Positions 18,058 through 26,503 of a DNA stretch of 64,000 nt are shown piece by piece. Numbering within the stretch: position 1 is the first letter of the stretch; each line of letters begins with the position of its first letter. The position numbers were made by a program, and so were the translations under genes. The notes beneath the pieces were generated by a model. That model searched no databases and had not been told where the DNA came from. It saw only the letters and a program-made list of their open reading frames with translations. The DNA is from Rahnella laticis (GTDB lineage: Bacteria; Pseudomonadota; Gammaproteobacteria; Enterobacterales; Enterobacteriaceae): assembly GCF_015644585.1 (NCBI RefSeq), contig NZ_JADOBI010000006.1, positions 62,001-126,000 of the forward strand, in the 5' to 3' direction.

Positions 18058-18727
18058 GGGAGACCTTAGCCAGTTCACTGCGCATATGGTCAATCACGGT
18101 GCGGTAATCAGGCTGGTTAAAGATGGCGGAACCGGCGACGAACATGTCTGCACCGGCTGCGGCGATTTCGCGGATATTCTCGGCTTTCACGCCGCCATCG
18201 ATTTCAAGGCGGATGTCGTAACCGCTGTCATCAATAATTTTGCGAACCTGGCGCAGTTTATCAAGCGTGCCGGGAATAAATGACTGACCGCCAAAGCCCG
18301 GGTTGACGGACATCAGCAAAATCACATCAAGTTTATCCAGAACATAATCCAGGTAACTCAGGGACGTAGCAGGGTTGAAAACCAGACCGGCTTTACAGCC
18401 GTGGCTTTTAATCAGTTGCAGCGAGCGGTCAACGTGCTCGGAGGCTTCAGGATGGAAAGTGATGTAAGACGCCCCGGCTTCTGCGAAATCCGGGATCAAA
18501 CGATCGACCGGTTTCACCATCAGATGCACGTCGATAGGCGCCGTAATGCCGTAATTGCGTAATGATTTGAGGACCATCGGCCCCATCGTTAAATTCGGTA
18601 CGTAGTGATTGTCCATCACATCAAAATGGACGACATCTCCGCCAGCTTCCAATGCTTTCGCCGTGTCTTCACCCAGACGGGCAAAGTCAGCCGATAGAAT
18701 GGACGGTGCAATCAAAAACTGTTTCAT
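18050..18727 (-). CDS. rpe: Ribulose-phosphate 3-epimerase
   Basis: 225-residue TIM-barrel enzyme of the pentose phosphate pathway, interconverting ribulose 5-phosphate and xylulose 5-phosphate. Start [19 protein letters not shown] follows TTTGGAGAAGCGG. Active-site segments: [37 protein letters not shown] and LEIDGGV. Placed between dam and gph as in E. coli. Confidence 0.97.
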   Translation of the reverse strand: MKQFLIAPSILSADFARLGEDTAKALEAGGDVVHFDVMDNHYVPNLTMGPMVLKSLRNYGITAPIDVHLMVKPVDRLIPDFAEAGASYITFHPEASEHVDRSLQLIKSHGCKAGLVFNPATSLSYLDYVLDKLDVILLMSVNPGFGGQSFIPGTLDKLRQVRKIIDDSGYDIRLEIDGGVKAENIREIAAAGADMFVAGSAIFNQPDYRTVIDHMRSELAKVSHD

Positions 18728-18776
18728 CCGCTTCTCCAAACGATAAGGTTCCCGAAAATCACCGGCTAGCCGGCAA

Positions 18777-19592
18777 TCAGCGATATAACGCTAAAAGTTC
18801 ATTTACCATGCTGCGTTGGGCAACTTTGCTGCTGATGGTCCGGCGCGCCGAGACGCGGTGCAGCTGTTTCGCTTCTGCGTACCATTCCAGCGTCAGCGGT
18901 GTTTCATGGTTAGAAATCAGCACCGGCACATTATTTTCATGGGAAAGCTGATACGCCAGCCGCGCCAGATTGCGCTGATCTTCCATACTAAAACTGTTGG
19001 TGTGGTACGCCGTAAAATTGGCCGTCGCCGAAAGCGGTGCATAAGGGGGATCACAATACACCACCGAACCCGACTGCGCTTTCAGCAAAGTGTCCTGATA
19101 ATGCTCGCAAACAAACACCGCATTGCGGGCTTTTTCCGCAAACCAGTGGAGCTCTTCTTCAGGGAAATACGGCTTTTTATAGCGTCCGAACGGGACATTA
19201 AACGCACCACTGAGGTTATAACGACAGAGGCCGTTGTAACAATGGCGGTTGAGATAGAGGAAAAGTACCGAACGACGATAAGGATCGCTGCTGGCATTAA
19301 ACTCAGCCCTCAGTGCGTAAAAACGATCTGATTCATTAAACTCAGGCGTGAAAAGCACACGGGCGTCGCGTACGAATTCTTCGGTACGCATTTTCACGAT
19401 GTTATAGAGATTGATCAGGTCGCTGTTGATGTCCGCCAGAATATAAGCGTCATACTCGGTATTCAAAAATACCGAACCCGCGCCAACAAAAGGCTCTATC
19501 AAACAATCTCCCGCTGGAAGATGACGTCTGATGTCATCAATCAGCGGGTATTTGCCGCCAGCCCACTTCAAAAACGCGCGGTTCTTCTTCAT
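18777..19592 (-). CDS. dam: DNA adenine methyltransferase Dam
   Basis: 271-residue N6-adenine methyltransferase recognising GATC, acting in mismatch repair strand choice, replication timing and gene regulation. AdoMet motif [10 protein letters not shown] is near residue 35 and the catalytic motif DPPY near residue 181. N-terminal [13 protein letters not shown] is the family signature. It sits between damX and rpe in the conserved operon, with no nearby mobile elements, so it is the housekeeping copy. Confidence 0.97.
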   Translation of the reverse strand: MKKNRAFLKWAGGKYPLIDDIRRHLPAGDCLIEPFVGAGSVFLNTEYDAYILADINSDLINLYNIVKMRTEEFVRDARVLFTPEFNESDRFYALRAEFNASSDPYRRSVLFLYLNRHCYNGLCRYNLSGAFNVPFGRYKKPYFPEEELHWFAEKARNAVFVCEHYQDTLLKAQSGSVVYCDPPYAPLSATANFTAYHTNSFSMEDQRNLARLAYQLSHENNVPVLISNHETPLTLEWYAEAKQLHRVSARRTISSKVAQRSMVNELLALYR

Positions 19593-19672
19593 GCCGTCAG
19601 TTAGCTACTTATACAATTCACAGCCGCGGATTGTATCCTGTTTTTAGACAGCAAATCGCGTTGAGATCAGAT

Positions 19673-20731
19673 TCATTTTTTCAGGTCTTGCTGTACCTGA
19701 TGTACAGGTTTGACCCACGGTTTTTTCGCCTGAACTTCCGCAGGCAAGCTGGAAATGGCACGTTTAGCCTCTGCGGAAGAGGCATAATTACCACTGACCA
19801 GCACAAACCACGGCTTCCCGTCGCGGGCTGTCTGATAAACCAGATAATTTTTCAGACCCTGCTGTCTTGCAAACGCGTTCAACGTGCTGGACTGAGAAGC
19901 GCCGCTTAATTGCAGGGTAAAGTGCGAACCCGGAGCAGACTTAATCGCCGATGCGCTGCCGGAAGCAACAACAGGGGCAGAGACAGCCGGTGCTGCTGAC
20001 GGATGTGTCGCAGGAGATTTCGTCGCCTGAGGCTGAGACTTCGCGGTCTGCGACGCCGTTGCCGACGGTTTGTGTTCAGCCGGTTTCGCGCTATGAGCAG
20101 GTTGAGAATTACGCGCAGGTTGTGCCGGACGGGTATGCGTTGCTGCTGGCTGAGAGGCCGCAGGCATCTGAGTCCGCGCCGAACCGTTCACCGTTGCCGG
20201 TGCTGTCGGTAAAGAGGTCAGTGACTGGGCACCGGGCGTCATGCTGCCCTGCGCTACGCCATCCACCTGATTCTGCTGGGAAGATAAGGCATCGCCCATA
20301 TCGCCTGGCAGATCGACACGCTCTTTCTGCCCGGTATCTGGCAGAGGCTGCGCTTCAGTCGGTGTGGAAGAAACTGGCGGTAAGCCAATGCTCTGAGGTT
20401 GCTGGCCGTTAGCCGCCTGCGCCGTATTCGCCTGAGCTTGCGCCGAAGGCTGAGCCGGAGCGGCCGCATTGTTGCCGGCAAGGTCGTTGCCCGCAAGATT
20501 GATGTCTTTAGGCCCGTTGTTCTGCTGCGCGGATGGGGTAGTCGTTGGCGACTTCATGGCGGAACCTATGCCGACAATCAGCAATACCAGCACCACAATA
20601 CCAATGCCGATCATCACGTACTGACGATTAACAGGAACCTTTGGAATGGAAGGAGACGGTTTGCGCGCGCGCGGTGGGCGGCGATCGCTGGTGTCTGGTT
20701 TGAGATCGTCTTCCGGTGTTAAATCATCCAT
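19673..20731 (-). CDS. damX: Cell-division SPOR-domain protein DamX
   Basis: 352-residue bitopic inner-membrane protein. A short cytoplasmic region (acidic, then basic RRPPRARK) precedes a single TM helix YVMIGIGIVVLVLLIVGIGS at about 38-57. A long Ala/Pro/Gln-rich periplasmic linker follows. The C-terminal SPOR domain, about residues 268-345 (HFTLQLSGASQSS...WFVLVSGNYASSAEAKRA), binds denuded septal peptidoglycan. It localises to the divisome. Same context as E. coli: aroB upstream, dam downstream. Confidence 0.94.
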   Translation of the reverse strand: MDDLTPEDDLKPDTSDRRPPRARKPSPSIPKVPVNRQYVMIGIGIVVLVLLIVGIGSAMKSPTTTPSAQQNNGPKDINLAGNDLAGNNAAAPAQPSAQAQANTAQAANGQQPQSIGLPPVSSTPTEAQPLPDTGQKERVDLPGDMGDALSSQQNQVDGVAQGSMTPGAQSLTSLPTAPATVNGSARTQMPAASQPAATHTRPAQPARNSQPAHSAKPAEHKPSATASQTAKSQPQATKSPATHPSAAPAVSAPVVASGSASAIKSAPGSHFTLQLSGASQSSTLNAFARQQGLKNYLVYQTARDGKPWFVLVSGNYASSAEAKRAISSLPAEVQAKKPWVKPVHQVQQDLKK

Positions 20732-20860
20732 CTAAAACCTCCAACCCGGCTAAAAACCCGAAACAGGTTTTACGCGGAGCAACTATCCTGACTAAAAAAT
20801 AAAGCTTTGCTGGGCATTGGTAAAATCGGTCGTTATCTGGCCAAAATCATGGCCGCAGTC

Positions 20861-21943
20861 TTAACGGCAATCTTCAATCGAAGCCAGCACCATTTCATGC
20901 GATACGCCGGAGCGCACTTCAGACTGACCAATTGCTTTAGGTAAAACCAGACGCAGCTCGCCAGCCAGTACTTTCTTATCACGCATCATGTGCGGCAGAT
21001 AAGACTGCGCTTCCATGACCTGCGGGCCTGCAACCGGTAATCCCGCGCGGGTTAACAACGCTTTGACCCGGGCGATATCCCCCAGGCTAAATTGCCCGAG
21101 GCGATGCGCGGTATAACACGCCATCACCATACCTGCCGCGACGGCTTCGCCGTGCAGCCAGTTGCCATAACCCATTTCTGCTTCAATAGCATGGCCATAA
21201 GTATGGCCCAGATTCAGTAAGGCGCGCATGCCGTTTTCGCGTTCATCGGCAGCCACAACCTCAGCTTTCAGCTCGCAGCAACGACGGATGCAATAAGCCA
21301 GCGCGTTCATATCCAGCGCCAGTAATGCGTCCATGTTGTCTTCAAGCCAGACAAAGAAATCGGCATCCAAAATAATGCCGTATTTGATAACTTCCGCGAG
21401 ACCCGATGACATTTCACGGGCAGGCAGCGTTCGCAGACAGTCGAGATCAACCACCACCGACGCAGGTTGATAAAACGCGCCGATCATGTTTTTTCCGAGT
21501 GGATGGTTTACCGCCGTTTTACCGCCGACGGAAGAATCAACCTGAGACAGCAACGTGGTTGGCACCTGAATAAAGCGCACACCGCGTTGATAACTGGCAG
21601 CAGCGAAGCCGGTTAAATCACCGACTACGCCGCCACCAAGGGCGACAAGCGTGATATCACGTCCGTGCGGCTTTTCGAGCAGCGCGGAAAACACGTCATT
21701 CAGAACAGTCAGGGATTTGTATTGTTCACCATCAGGCAGTATCACCTGATCAACACGAACGCCTGCCTGCTCCAGAACTGAACGGATAGCGTCCAGATAG
21801 AGAGGAGCAAGCGTTTCATTGGTCACTATCATGACCTGATCGCCTGCCTTTACCGGCATAAAAGAAGCCGGATCGTGGAACAATCCGGCAGCAATCGTAA
21901 TGGGGTAGCTACGCTCCCCTAACGTTACGGTAATCCTCTCCAT
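20861..21943 (-). CDS. aroB: 3-dehydroquinate synthase
   Basis: 360 residues from ATG 21943 ([15 protein letters not shown], the conserved start). It converts DAHP to 3-dehydroquinate in the shikimate pathway, using NAD and a divalent metal. Visible motifs: [28 protein letters not shown], the [18 protein letters not shown] nucleotide/phosphate region, and metal-ligand segments LAEVIKYG and [11 protein letters not shown]. It follows aroK by 56 bp. Confidence 0.97.
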   Translation of the reverse strand: MERITVTLGERSYPITIAAGLFHDPASFMPVKAGDQVMIVTNETLAPLYLDAIRSVLEQAGVRVDQVILPDGEQYKSLTVLNDVFSALLEKPHGRDITLVALGGGVVGDLTGFAAASYQRGVRFIQVPTTLLSQVDSSVGGKTAVNHPLGKNMIGAFYQPASVVVDLDCLRTLPAREMSSGLAEVIKYGIILDADFFVWLEDNMDALLALDMNALAYCIRRCCELKAEVVAADERENGMRALLNLGHTYGHAIEAEMGYGNWLHGEAVAAGMVMACYTAHRLGQFSLGDIARVKALLTRAGLPVAGPQVMEAQSYLPHMMRDKKVLAGELRLVLPKAIGQSEVRSGVSHEMVLASIEDCR

Positions 21944-21999
21944 GTCGTGCTTTGTAACCTTTTTAGCTGACACCCTCAGGCAATGATTGGAACCAATAA

Positions 22000-22521
22000 T
22001 CAGTTACTTTCCAGCATGTTAATAATCTGGTTAGCAACGACTTTGGCGCTTTGATCATCGGTACGAATAGTGACGTCGGCAATCTCTTCATACAAAGGAT
22101 TGCGTTCCTTCGCCAGTGCTTCAAGCACTTCACGTGGCGGAGCACTCACTTGTAATAATGGACGTTTTTTGTCGCGTTGTGTACGCGCCAGTTGTTTTTC
22201 GATGGTAGTTTCAAGATAGACGACAACGCCACGCGCTGACAAACGGTTACGGGTTTCACGTGATTTAACGGAACCCCCACCAGTTGCCAGAACAATGCCC
22301 TGTTTTTCTGTCAGTTCGTTGATCACTTTTTCTTCGCGGTCGCGGAATCCGTCTTCGCCTTCTAAATCAAATACCCAGCCCACATCAGCTCCGGTACGTC
22401 GCTCAATTTCGTGATCGGAGTCGAAAAACTCCATATTGAGTTGCTGAGCTAACTGTCGACCAATAGTGCTTTTGCCGGCACCCATAGGCCCAACCAGAAA
22501 GATATTGCGTTTCTCTGCCAT
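22000..22521 (-). CDS. aroK: Shikimate kinase I
   Basis: 173-residue P-loop kinase, ATP plus shikimate to shikimate 3-phosphate. Walker A is GPMGAGKST at residues 11-19; the shikimate-binding segments [13 protein letters not shown] and LATGGGSV are present. The start [11 protein letters not shown] is preferred over a longer reading because it matches AroK length exactly. First gene of the aroK-aroB-damX-dam-rpe-gph-trpS run. Confidence 0.96.
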   Translation of the reverse strand: MAEKRNIFLVGPMGAGKSTIGRQLAQQLNMEFFDSDHEIERRTGADVGWVFDLEGEDGFRDREEKVINELTEKQGIVLATGGGSVKSRETRNRLSARGVVVYLETTIEKQLARTQRDKKRPLLQVSAPPREVLEALAKERNPLYEEIADVTIRTDDQSAKVVANQIINMLESN

Positions 22522-22869
22522 GTTTTTCGGTATTACTAAGACAATTCGTTGATGATAACCCGCCCCGCCAATCAAATTAGCGGCGGGACCTAAACTGAAA
22601 CCTCATGAGCGATATAGTGCGAGATCAGAAAAAAATTATCTCAACACTCTTGGTAGTTTGGCAACCGAATAAATCACTTTGCACGCCGCAGGAGGGAAAC
22701 CGTACGTTTTTATCGGCGTGTCTGTCGTAATAAAAAGATCACGGTGCTCAATTCGGTAACCCTTGTAAGCTAAATCGACCGCAGCGTCAAACTCAGAAGT
22801 CTCTCACGACACAAAAAGTTGCATGCGCTCAACGTTATTGTGCAATTTCAGTTAAGTCAGAATACCCGT
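22522..22869. other. 348-bp intergenic region between hofQ and aroK
   Basis: Non-coding as far as I can see. It must hold the aroK promoter (minus strand). Near 22557-22587 the minus strand can form CCCGCC...GGCGGG, a small leader hairpin. No ORF with a credible start, no tRNA and no direct repeat was seen. Confidence 0.5.
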
Positions 22870-24126
22870 TTATTGGGTGCGGATTAAGGTCGGAGTGATG
22901 AAAATCACCAACTCGCGGCGCTGTTCATTCGTGTACTGGTGTTTGAACAAGGAACCGACGACGGGAATGTCACCCAGCACCGGCACTTTTGTGTCTGTTT
23001 TTTGGTTTTTGCGCTGAAAAATCCCGCCAAGCACGAGGGTTTCCCCGTCTCTCACTGTCACCTGCGTTTTAATTTCCTGCTTATCTATAGCCAGCGCTTC
23101 ACCTTCGGCCTGTTTGATGCTTCGCCCCGGCATATTTTGGCTGATTTGCAGCGCCAGCTCGATACGCCCGTCGCGCAGAATTTTCGGTGTCACTTCCATG
23201 CCGAGCACCGCCTCTTTAAATTCAACCGAAGTACTGCCGCTGGCGCCGCTTGAAACCTGATACGGAATTTCGGTGCCCTGCTTGATGCTCGCGGTTTGCA
23301 TGTGCGCGGTCAGCAGGCGCGGGCTGGCGATGATATCCACCTTATCTTCCTGCTCAAGCGCCGTGAGTTCCAGATCCAGAATCCGGCCGCTGATGTGCGC
23401 CAGATTAAAACCTGCGGCAAACATCGGGTTCTCCACCGGCAGCCCCATGCTGAAATTATTGACGCGTACCGCTTTGGTGATGGCTTCCTCACCGTTGAAT
23501 CCCCAGCGAATGCCTAATTCACGCAGGCTCTCGCTGTTCATCGTGACAATATGCGCAGCCAGCTGTACCTGCTGAAGCGGCAAATCCATCTCCCTGACCC
23601 AAGGCTCTGCAACATCCAGCGCTTCGCGGGTATCACGTAATAAAAGTGTGTTGGTGCGGGGATCGGCGGTGGCGCTGCCTTTGGCCGAAAGCAGCGAGCC
23701 TTTTTGCGCGTTCAGGCTGAGCGAAACTTCTTTTGCATCGGCATATTTCAGCGGCACCGTCAGGCTGAGAACGGGGCTTTGCTGCGCCATTTGCTCCGCG
23801 GCGTCCTGACGCTGCTGCTGTTGCAATAGCGGGTCGATAACCGGTGACACCAGCAAAACGTTCCCCTGCAGCTGGCTGGTGAGATGGCTCATTTGCAAAA
23901 TGATATCCAGCGCCTGCTGCCAGGGGACATTTTTCAGCTTCACGCTGATCTGGCTGTCGACACCCGGCGCTATCACCAGATTTAACTCCCGCGTTTCCGC
24001 AAGTGCCTCCAATACCATCGCAACCGGGGAGGCCTGGAATTCGAGTGAAACCGGTGGCAGCGTTGCCGCTTTCACCCCACTGAAGCAGAGTATTAAGGCT
24101 GCGAAGAGATAACGGATGTTTTTCAT
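22870..24126 (-). CDS. hofQ: HofQ secretin (PilQ/ComE-like)
   Basis: 418 residues from ATG 24126 (GGAAAGGAAATTA upstream). Signal peptide MKNIRYLFAALILCFSGVKAA; then the N0/STN-like and N1 domains (VSLEFQASPVAMVLEALAE..., NVPWQQALDIILQ), then the C-terminal secretin domain with VPVLGDIPVVGSLFKHQ and a final FITPTLIRTQ. It would form a gated outer-membrane channel. Homologues in Haemophilus act in DNA uptake, and E. coli hofQ is linked to using DNA as a nutrient. Its start overlaps the upstream hofOP stop by one base (TAATG). Confidence 0.93.
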   Translation of the reverse strand: MKNIRYLFAALILCFSGVKAATLPPVSLEFQASPVAMVLEALAETRELNLVIAPGVDSQISVKLKNVPWQQALDIILQMSHLTSQLQGNVLLVSPVIDPLLQQQQRQDAAEQMAQQSPVLSLTVPLKYADAKEVSLSLNAQKGSLLSAKGSATADPRTNTLLLRDTREALDVAEPWVREMDLPLQQVQLAAHIVTMNSESLRELGIRWGFNGEEAITKAVRVNNFSMGLPVENPMFAAGFNLAHISGRILDLELTALEQEDKVDIIASPRLLTAHMQTASIKQGTEIPYQVSSGASGSTSVEFKEAVLGMEVTPKILRDGRIELALQISQNMPGRSIKQAEGEALAIDKQEIKTQVTVRDGETLVLGGIFQRKNQKTDTKVPVLGDIPVVGSLFKHQYTNEQRRELVIFITPTLIRTQ

Positions 24127-24983
24127 TAATTTCCTTTCCCTGGAGAATTCGTGTTTTTGCCAAGCCAAAGAGTCTGCCGCTGCTCGCCACAGCGAGGATC
24201 CGCCATGCTGAGCTCAGCGTGTGAGCTGTCCAGATTGTGGATGGTCCACGCAGGCGTGCCGAGCTGTGTACCCGTTTCAATACGGGTCCATCGCCCCTCC
24301 GGCGAAAGCAGCCAGCCGGAAAGCTGCTCACCGGCATAAGAGATACCGCTGAACCGCCACAAAAGCGGTTGAACGGCTGTTGTGCAGGACGATGAAACGG
24401 CCGCCGCGAACGGATCACGCTGTGTTACCGCAGTGATTGCATTTTCAGGAAGAGATTCCAGACCCGTCGTTTGTGTCAGTAAAACGGACGCCGTCATTTC
24501 ACTTCCGGCAGATTGCAAAATCAGTTCACTGAATGCGGGCTGTTCCGGCTGCTGCTGGAGTGCTGACAGAAAATTTATCAGGCTGCTGAAGGATAATTTG
24601 AGCTGCAATTCTCCCTGTGGCGCTGCTGACATTTCTGCCGCAGGCTGCCAGCGGATCAGCGTGGCCTGCGCATCTTTTAGCGGCTGCGAAAATTGCTGCT
24701 CTAGCGGCAAACTTTGCTTTTGCTCCGGCGTATTTTCCTTTAGCGAAGGCTCAAGACTGTCCAGCGCCGGAGTGCGTAATAATGCCATCTGCGCCCGCGA
24801 AACCGTCAGTTGCTGCGCTTCGGTTTGCTGCTTTAATTCTGTTTGCTCCAGCCATAAGCCCCGGAGCAAAAACTGATAACATATCAGAACGGGCACCAGT
24901 GCGCATCCTGCCAGTGCCGCAAGACGTTGCCAGCCCGGTTTTTCCATCAGCGGTTCAAGGCGCGCGGAGAATGTCGTCATCAT
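24126..24983 (-). CDS. Fused HofO-HofP (PilO/PilP-like) pilus assembly protein
   Basis: 285 residues in one uninterrupted frame where E. coli has two genes, hofO and hofP. The N-terminal part has a cytoplasmic start, a TM helix (LAALAGCALVPVLICYQFLL, about 22-41), a coiled segment rich in Gln/Glu, and a PilO-like periplasmic fold. From about residue 188, ITAVTQRDPF, a Cys pair, WRFSGISYAGEQLSGWLLS and GRWTRIETGTQL match the HofP layout, which normally links the inner-membrane complex to the secretin. It overlaps hofN by 4 bp and hofQ by one base. Whether the fusion is specific to this lineage needs comparison. Confidence 0.75.
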   Translation of the reverse strand: MMTTFSARLEPLMEKPGWQRLAALAGCALVPVLICYQFLLRGLWLEQTELKQQTEAQQLTVSRAQMALLRTPALDSLEPSLKENTPEQKQSLPLEQQFSQPLKDAQATLIRWQPAAEMSAAPQGELQLKLSFSSLINFLSALQQQPEQPAFSELILQSAGSEMTASVLLTQTTGLESLPENAITAVTQRDPFAAAVSSSCTTAVQPLLWRFSGISYAGEQLSGWLLSPEGRWTRIETGTQLGTPAWTIHNLDSSHAELSMADPRCGEQRQTLWLGKNTNSPGKGN

Positions 24984-25543
24984 GGCAACGCCCCATCAAC
25001 CGGCGCAGCATTCTGCGGCTGAAAACGGGTTGTCAGCACAAAACTCAGCGCATGATCAGGTTGTTGCTCAACGTTCGACAGATGAACATCCCTCAGCAAC
25101 GGGCTGGAGGTCAGCGCTTCGCTGAAGGCCAGAATGTCGTGATAAAAACGCCCCTCTCCTTTTAACGTCAGTTGCCCCTGATGTTCAGTCAGCTCGCTTA
25201 GCCAGACTTCCGCCGGGATCTGCGCCGACAGGAGCACCAGAAGTTGCAAATCGTTCAGGCTGGCCTGTCTGCGCTGCTGGCTCGCGGCACGTTTTTCGGC
25301 GATGACTTTGTGCTCAGCCAGCGCCGAGGTCACGCGGCGTTGCTGAACCGACAGTTTTTGCGCGCAGGAAGTCAGTGCAGATATATGCATCTGCAACAGG
25401 GTTCGCTCCTGAAGGATAAAAAGCGACAGGCCAAAAACGCCGCACATCACACAGACGGGTACGCAAACGAAAAACCTGAGCCAGTAGCGCAAAAGACGCT
25501 GACGGCGCAATTTGCGCCACGGCATGAAGTTAACTTGCAGCAT
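24980..25543 (-). CDS. hofN: HofN (PilN-like) inner-membrane assembly protein
   Basis: 187 residues. The start MLQVNFMPWRKLRRQR contains the PilN motif (VN-x-x-PWR) that docks into the actin-like HofM/PilM, followed by a TM helix (FFVCVPVCVMCGVFGLSLFIL, about 24-44), a coiled-coil stretch and a small periplasmic domain. The stop/start overlaps on both sides (TGATG with hofM, ATGA with hofOP) show tight translational coupling. Confidence 0.88.
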   Translation of the reverse strand: MLQVNFMPWRKLRRQRLLRYWLRFFVCVPVCVMCGVFGLSLFILQERTLLQMHISALTSCAQKLSVQQRRVTSALAEHKVIAEKRAASQQRRQASLNDLQLLVLLSAQIPAEVWLSELTEHQGQLTLKGEGRFYHDILAFSEALTSSPLLRDVHLSNVEQQPDHALSFVLTTRFQPQNAAPVDGALP

Positions 25544-26382
25544 CAGTAATCTGCCTGCCTGAGCGCCAGCCCGACGGCGGGAGCAAATGCACCCGGGTTG
25601 GCCGGAAGCGGCGCAGAGAGCTGACCGATGGCACTCAGTGGCGACCAGTTCTGCACCAGTAGTTGCGGTGATTCACCACTGAAAAACACCTCACGGCTGC
25701 ACAATGAGGCTGCGCGATATTGAGCACGTACTTTTTCTAACAGGGAGGATTCAGTTTCAATTTCTCCGTGAGAAAACAGGCCAAACTGAAAAGGCAGGCT
25801 GTGCGGAGAAGCCCACAGAAAAGCGTCGTCCATCGGATGGACGAGCAACGCATCGCCCGGAAGCCCGGCGGCATGCGCGGCAACGTGCAGCGCACAGGGT
25901 GCGAGCTCAATGGTATCGGGAAACAGACGCGCCTGAGCCATGCAGGCCATCCACTGTTCAATTTCCTGCTGCCGGGCCGCCGTCACCACGATCTGATTAT
26001 CGCCATGAGGGTCTGCGCGGTAATCCATCACCAGGTGTTCCATGCTCAGCGGGAACTGCTTTGCGGCACTGGCAAAGATAAATGCACTGCGGGCGGGTTC
26101 GCGTAAACGGCTGTCCGGCACGGCCAGCCGCTGTTGCATAATCCGTTGTGCCGGAAGACTTATTCGCAACGAAATCAACGCCGGCAGAGTTTTTCGCCAG
26201 CACGATAAAATGGCGATCAGCGGCGCGGTCTCATGTAATATCCCCTCCCGCAATGTGAAATCGGGCAAGGGATGTTGCCACCAGTGACGTAATTGCCAGC
26301 CATGCCGCCGCCGCTGAACGGCAATCGCACGGGCAAAACCGGCTTGAATATCCAGACCTACCTGCCATGCTTGTAGTCGCAT
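25543..26382 (-). CDS. hofM: HofM (PilM-like) actin-fold assembly protein
   Basis: 279-residue cytoplasmic protein, first gene of the hofMN(OP)Q operon. It shows the PilM-type layout: an N-terminal VGLDIQAGFARAIAVQRR segment of the actin-like ATPase fold, a middle VVTAARQQEIEQWMACM helix and a late DDAFLW strand. PilM proteins form a cytoplasmic ring that holds PilN. The gene is divergent from mrcA with a 121-bp gap, as in E. coli. Confidence 0.86.
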   Translation of the reverse strand: MRLQAWQVGLDIQAGFARAIAVQRRRHGWQLRHWWQHPLPDFTLREGILHETAPLIAILSCWRKTLPALISLRISLPAQRIMQQRLAVPDSRLREPARSAFIFASAAKQFPLSMEHLVMDYRADPHGDNQIVVTAARQQEIEQWMACMAQARLFPDTIELAPCALHVAAHAAGLPGDALLVHPMDDAFLWASPHSLPFQFGLFSHGEIETESSLLEKVRAQYRAASLCSREVFFSGESPQLLVQNWSPLSAIGQLSAPLPANPGAFAPAVGLALRQADY

Positions 26383-26503
26383 TTTCGTCCAATCTCCATA
26401 TTGTCAGGTAAATAAAAGAACGTATCCATGTTGCTGGCTTGCCTTTATACTACCGCGCGGTTGTTTATAAACTGCCCAATTGACACTTAATGGGAAATCT
26501 CAG

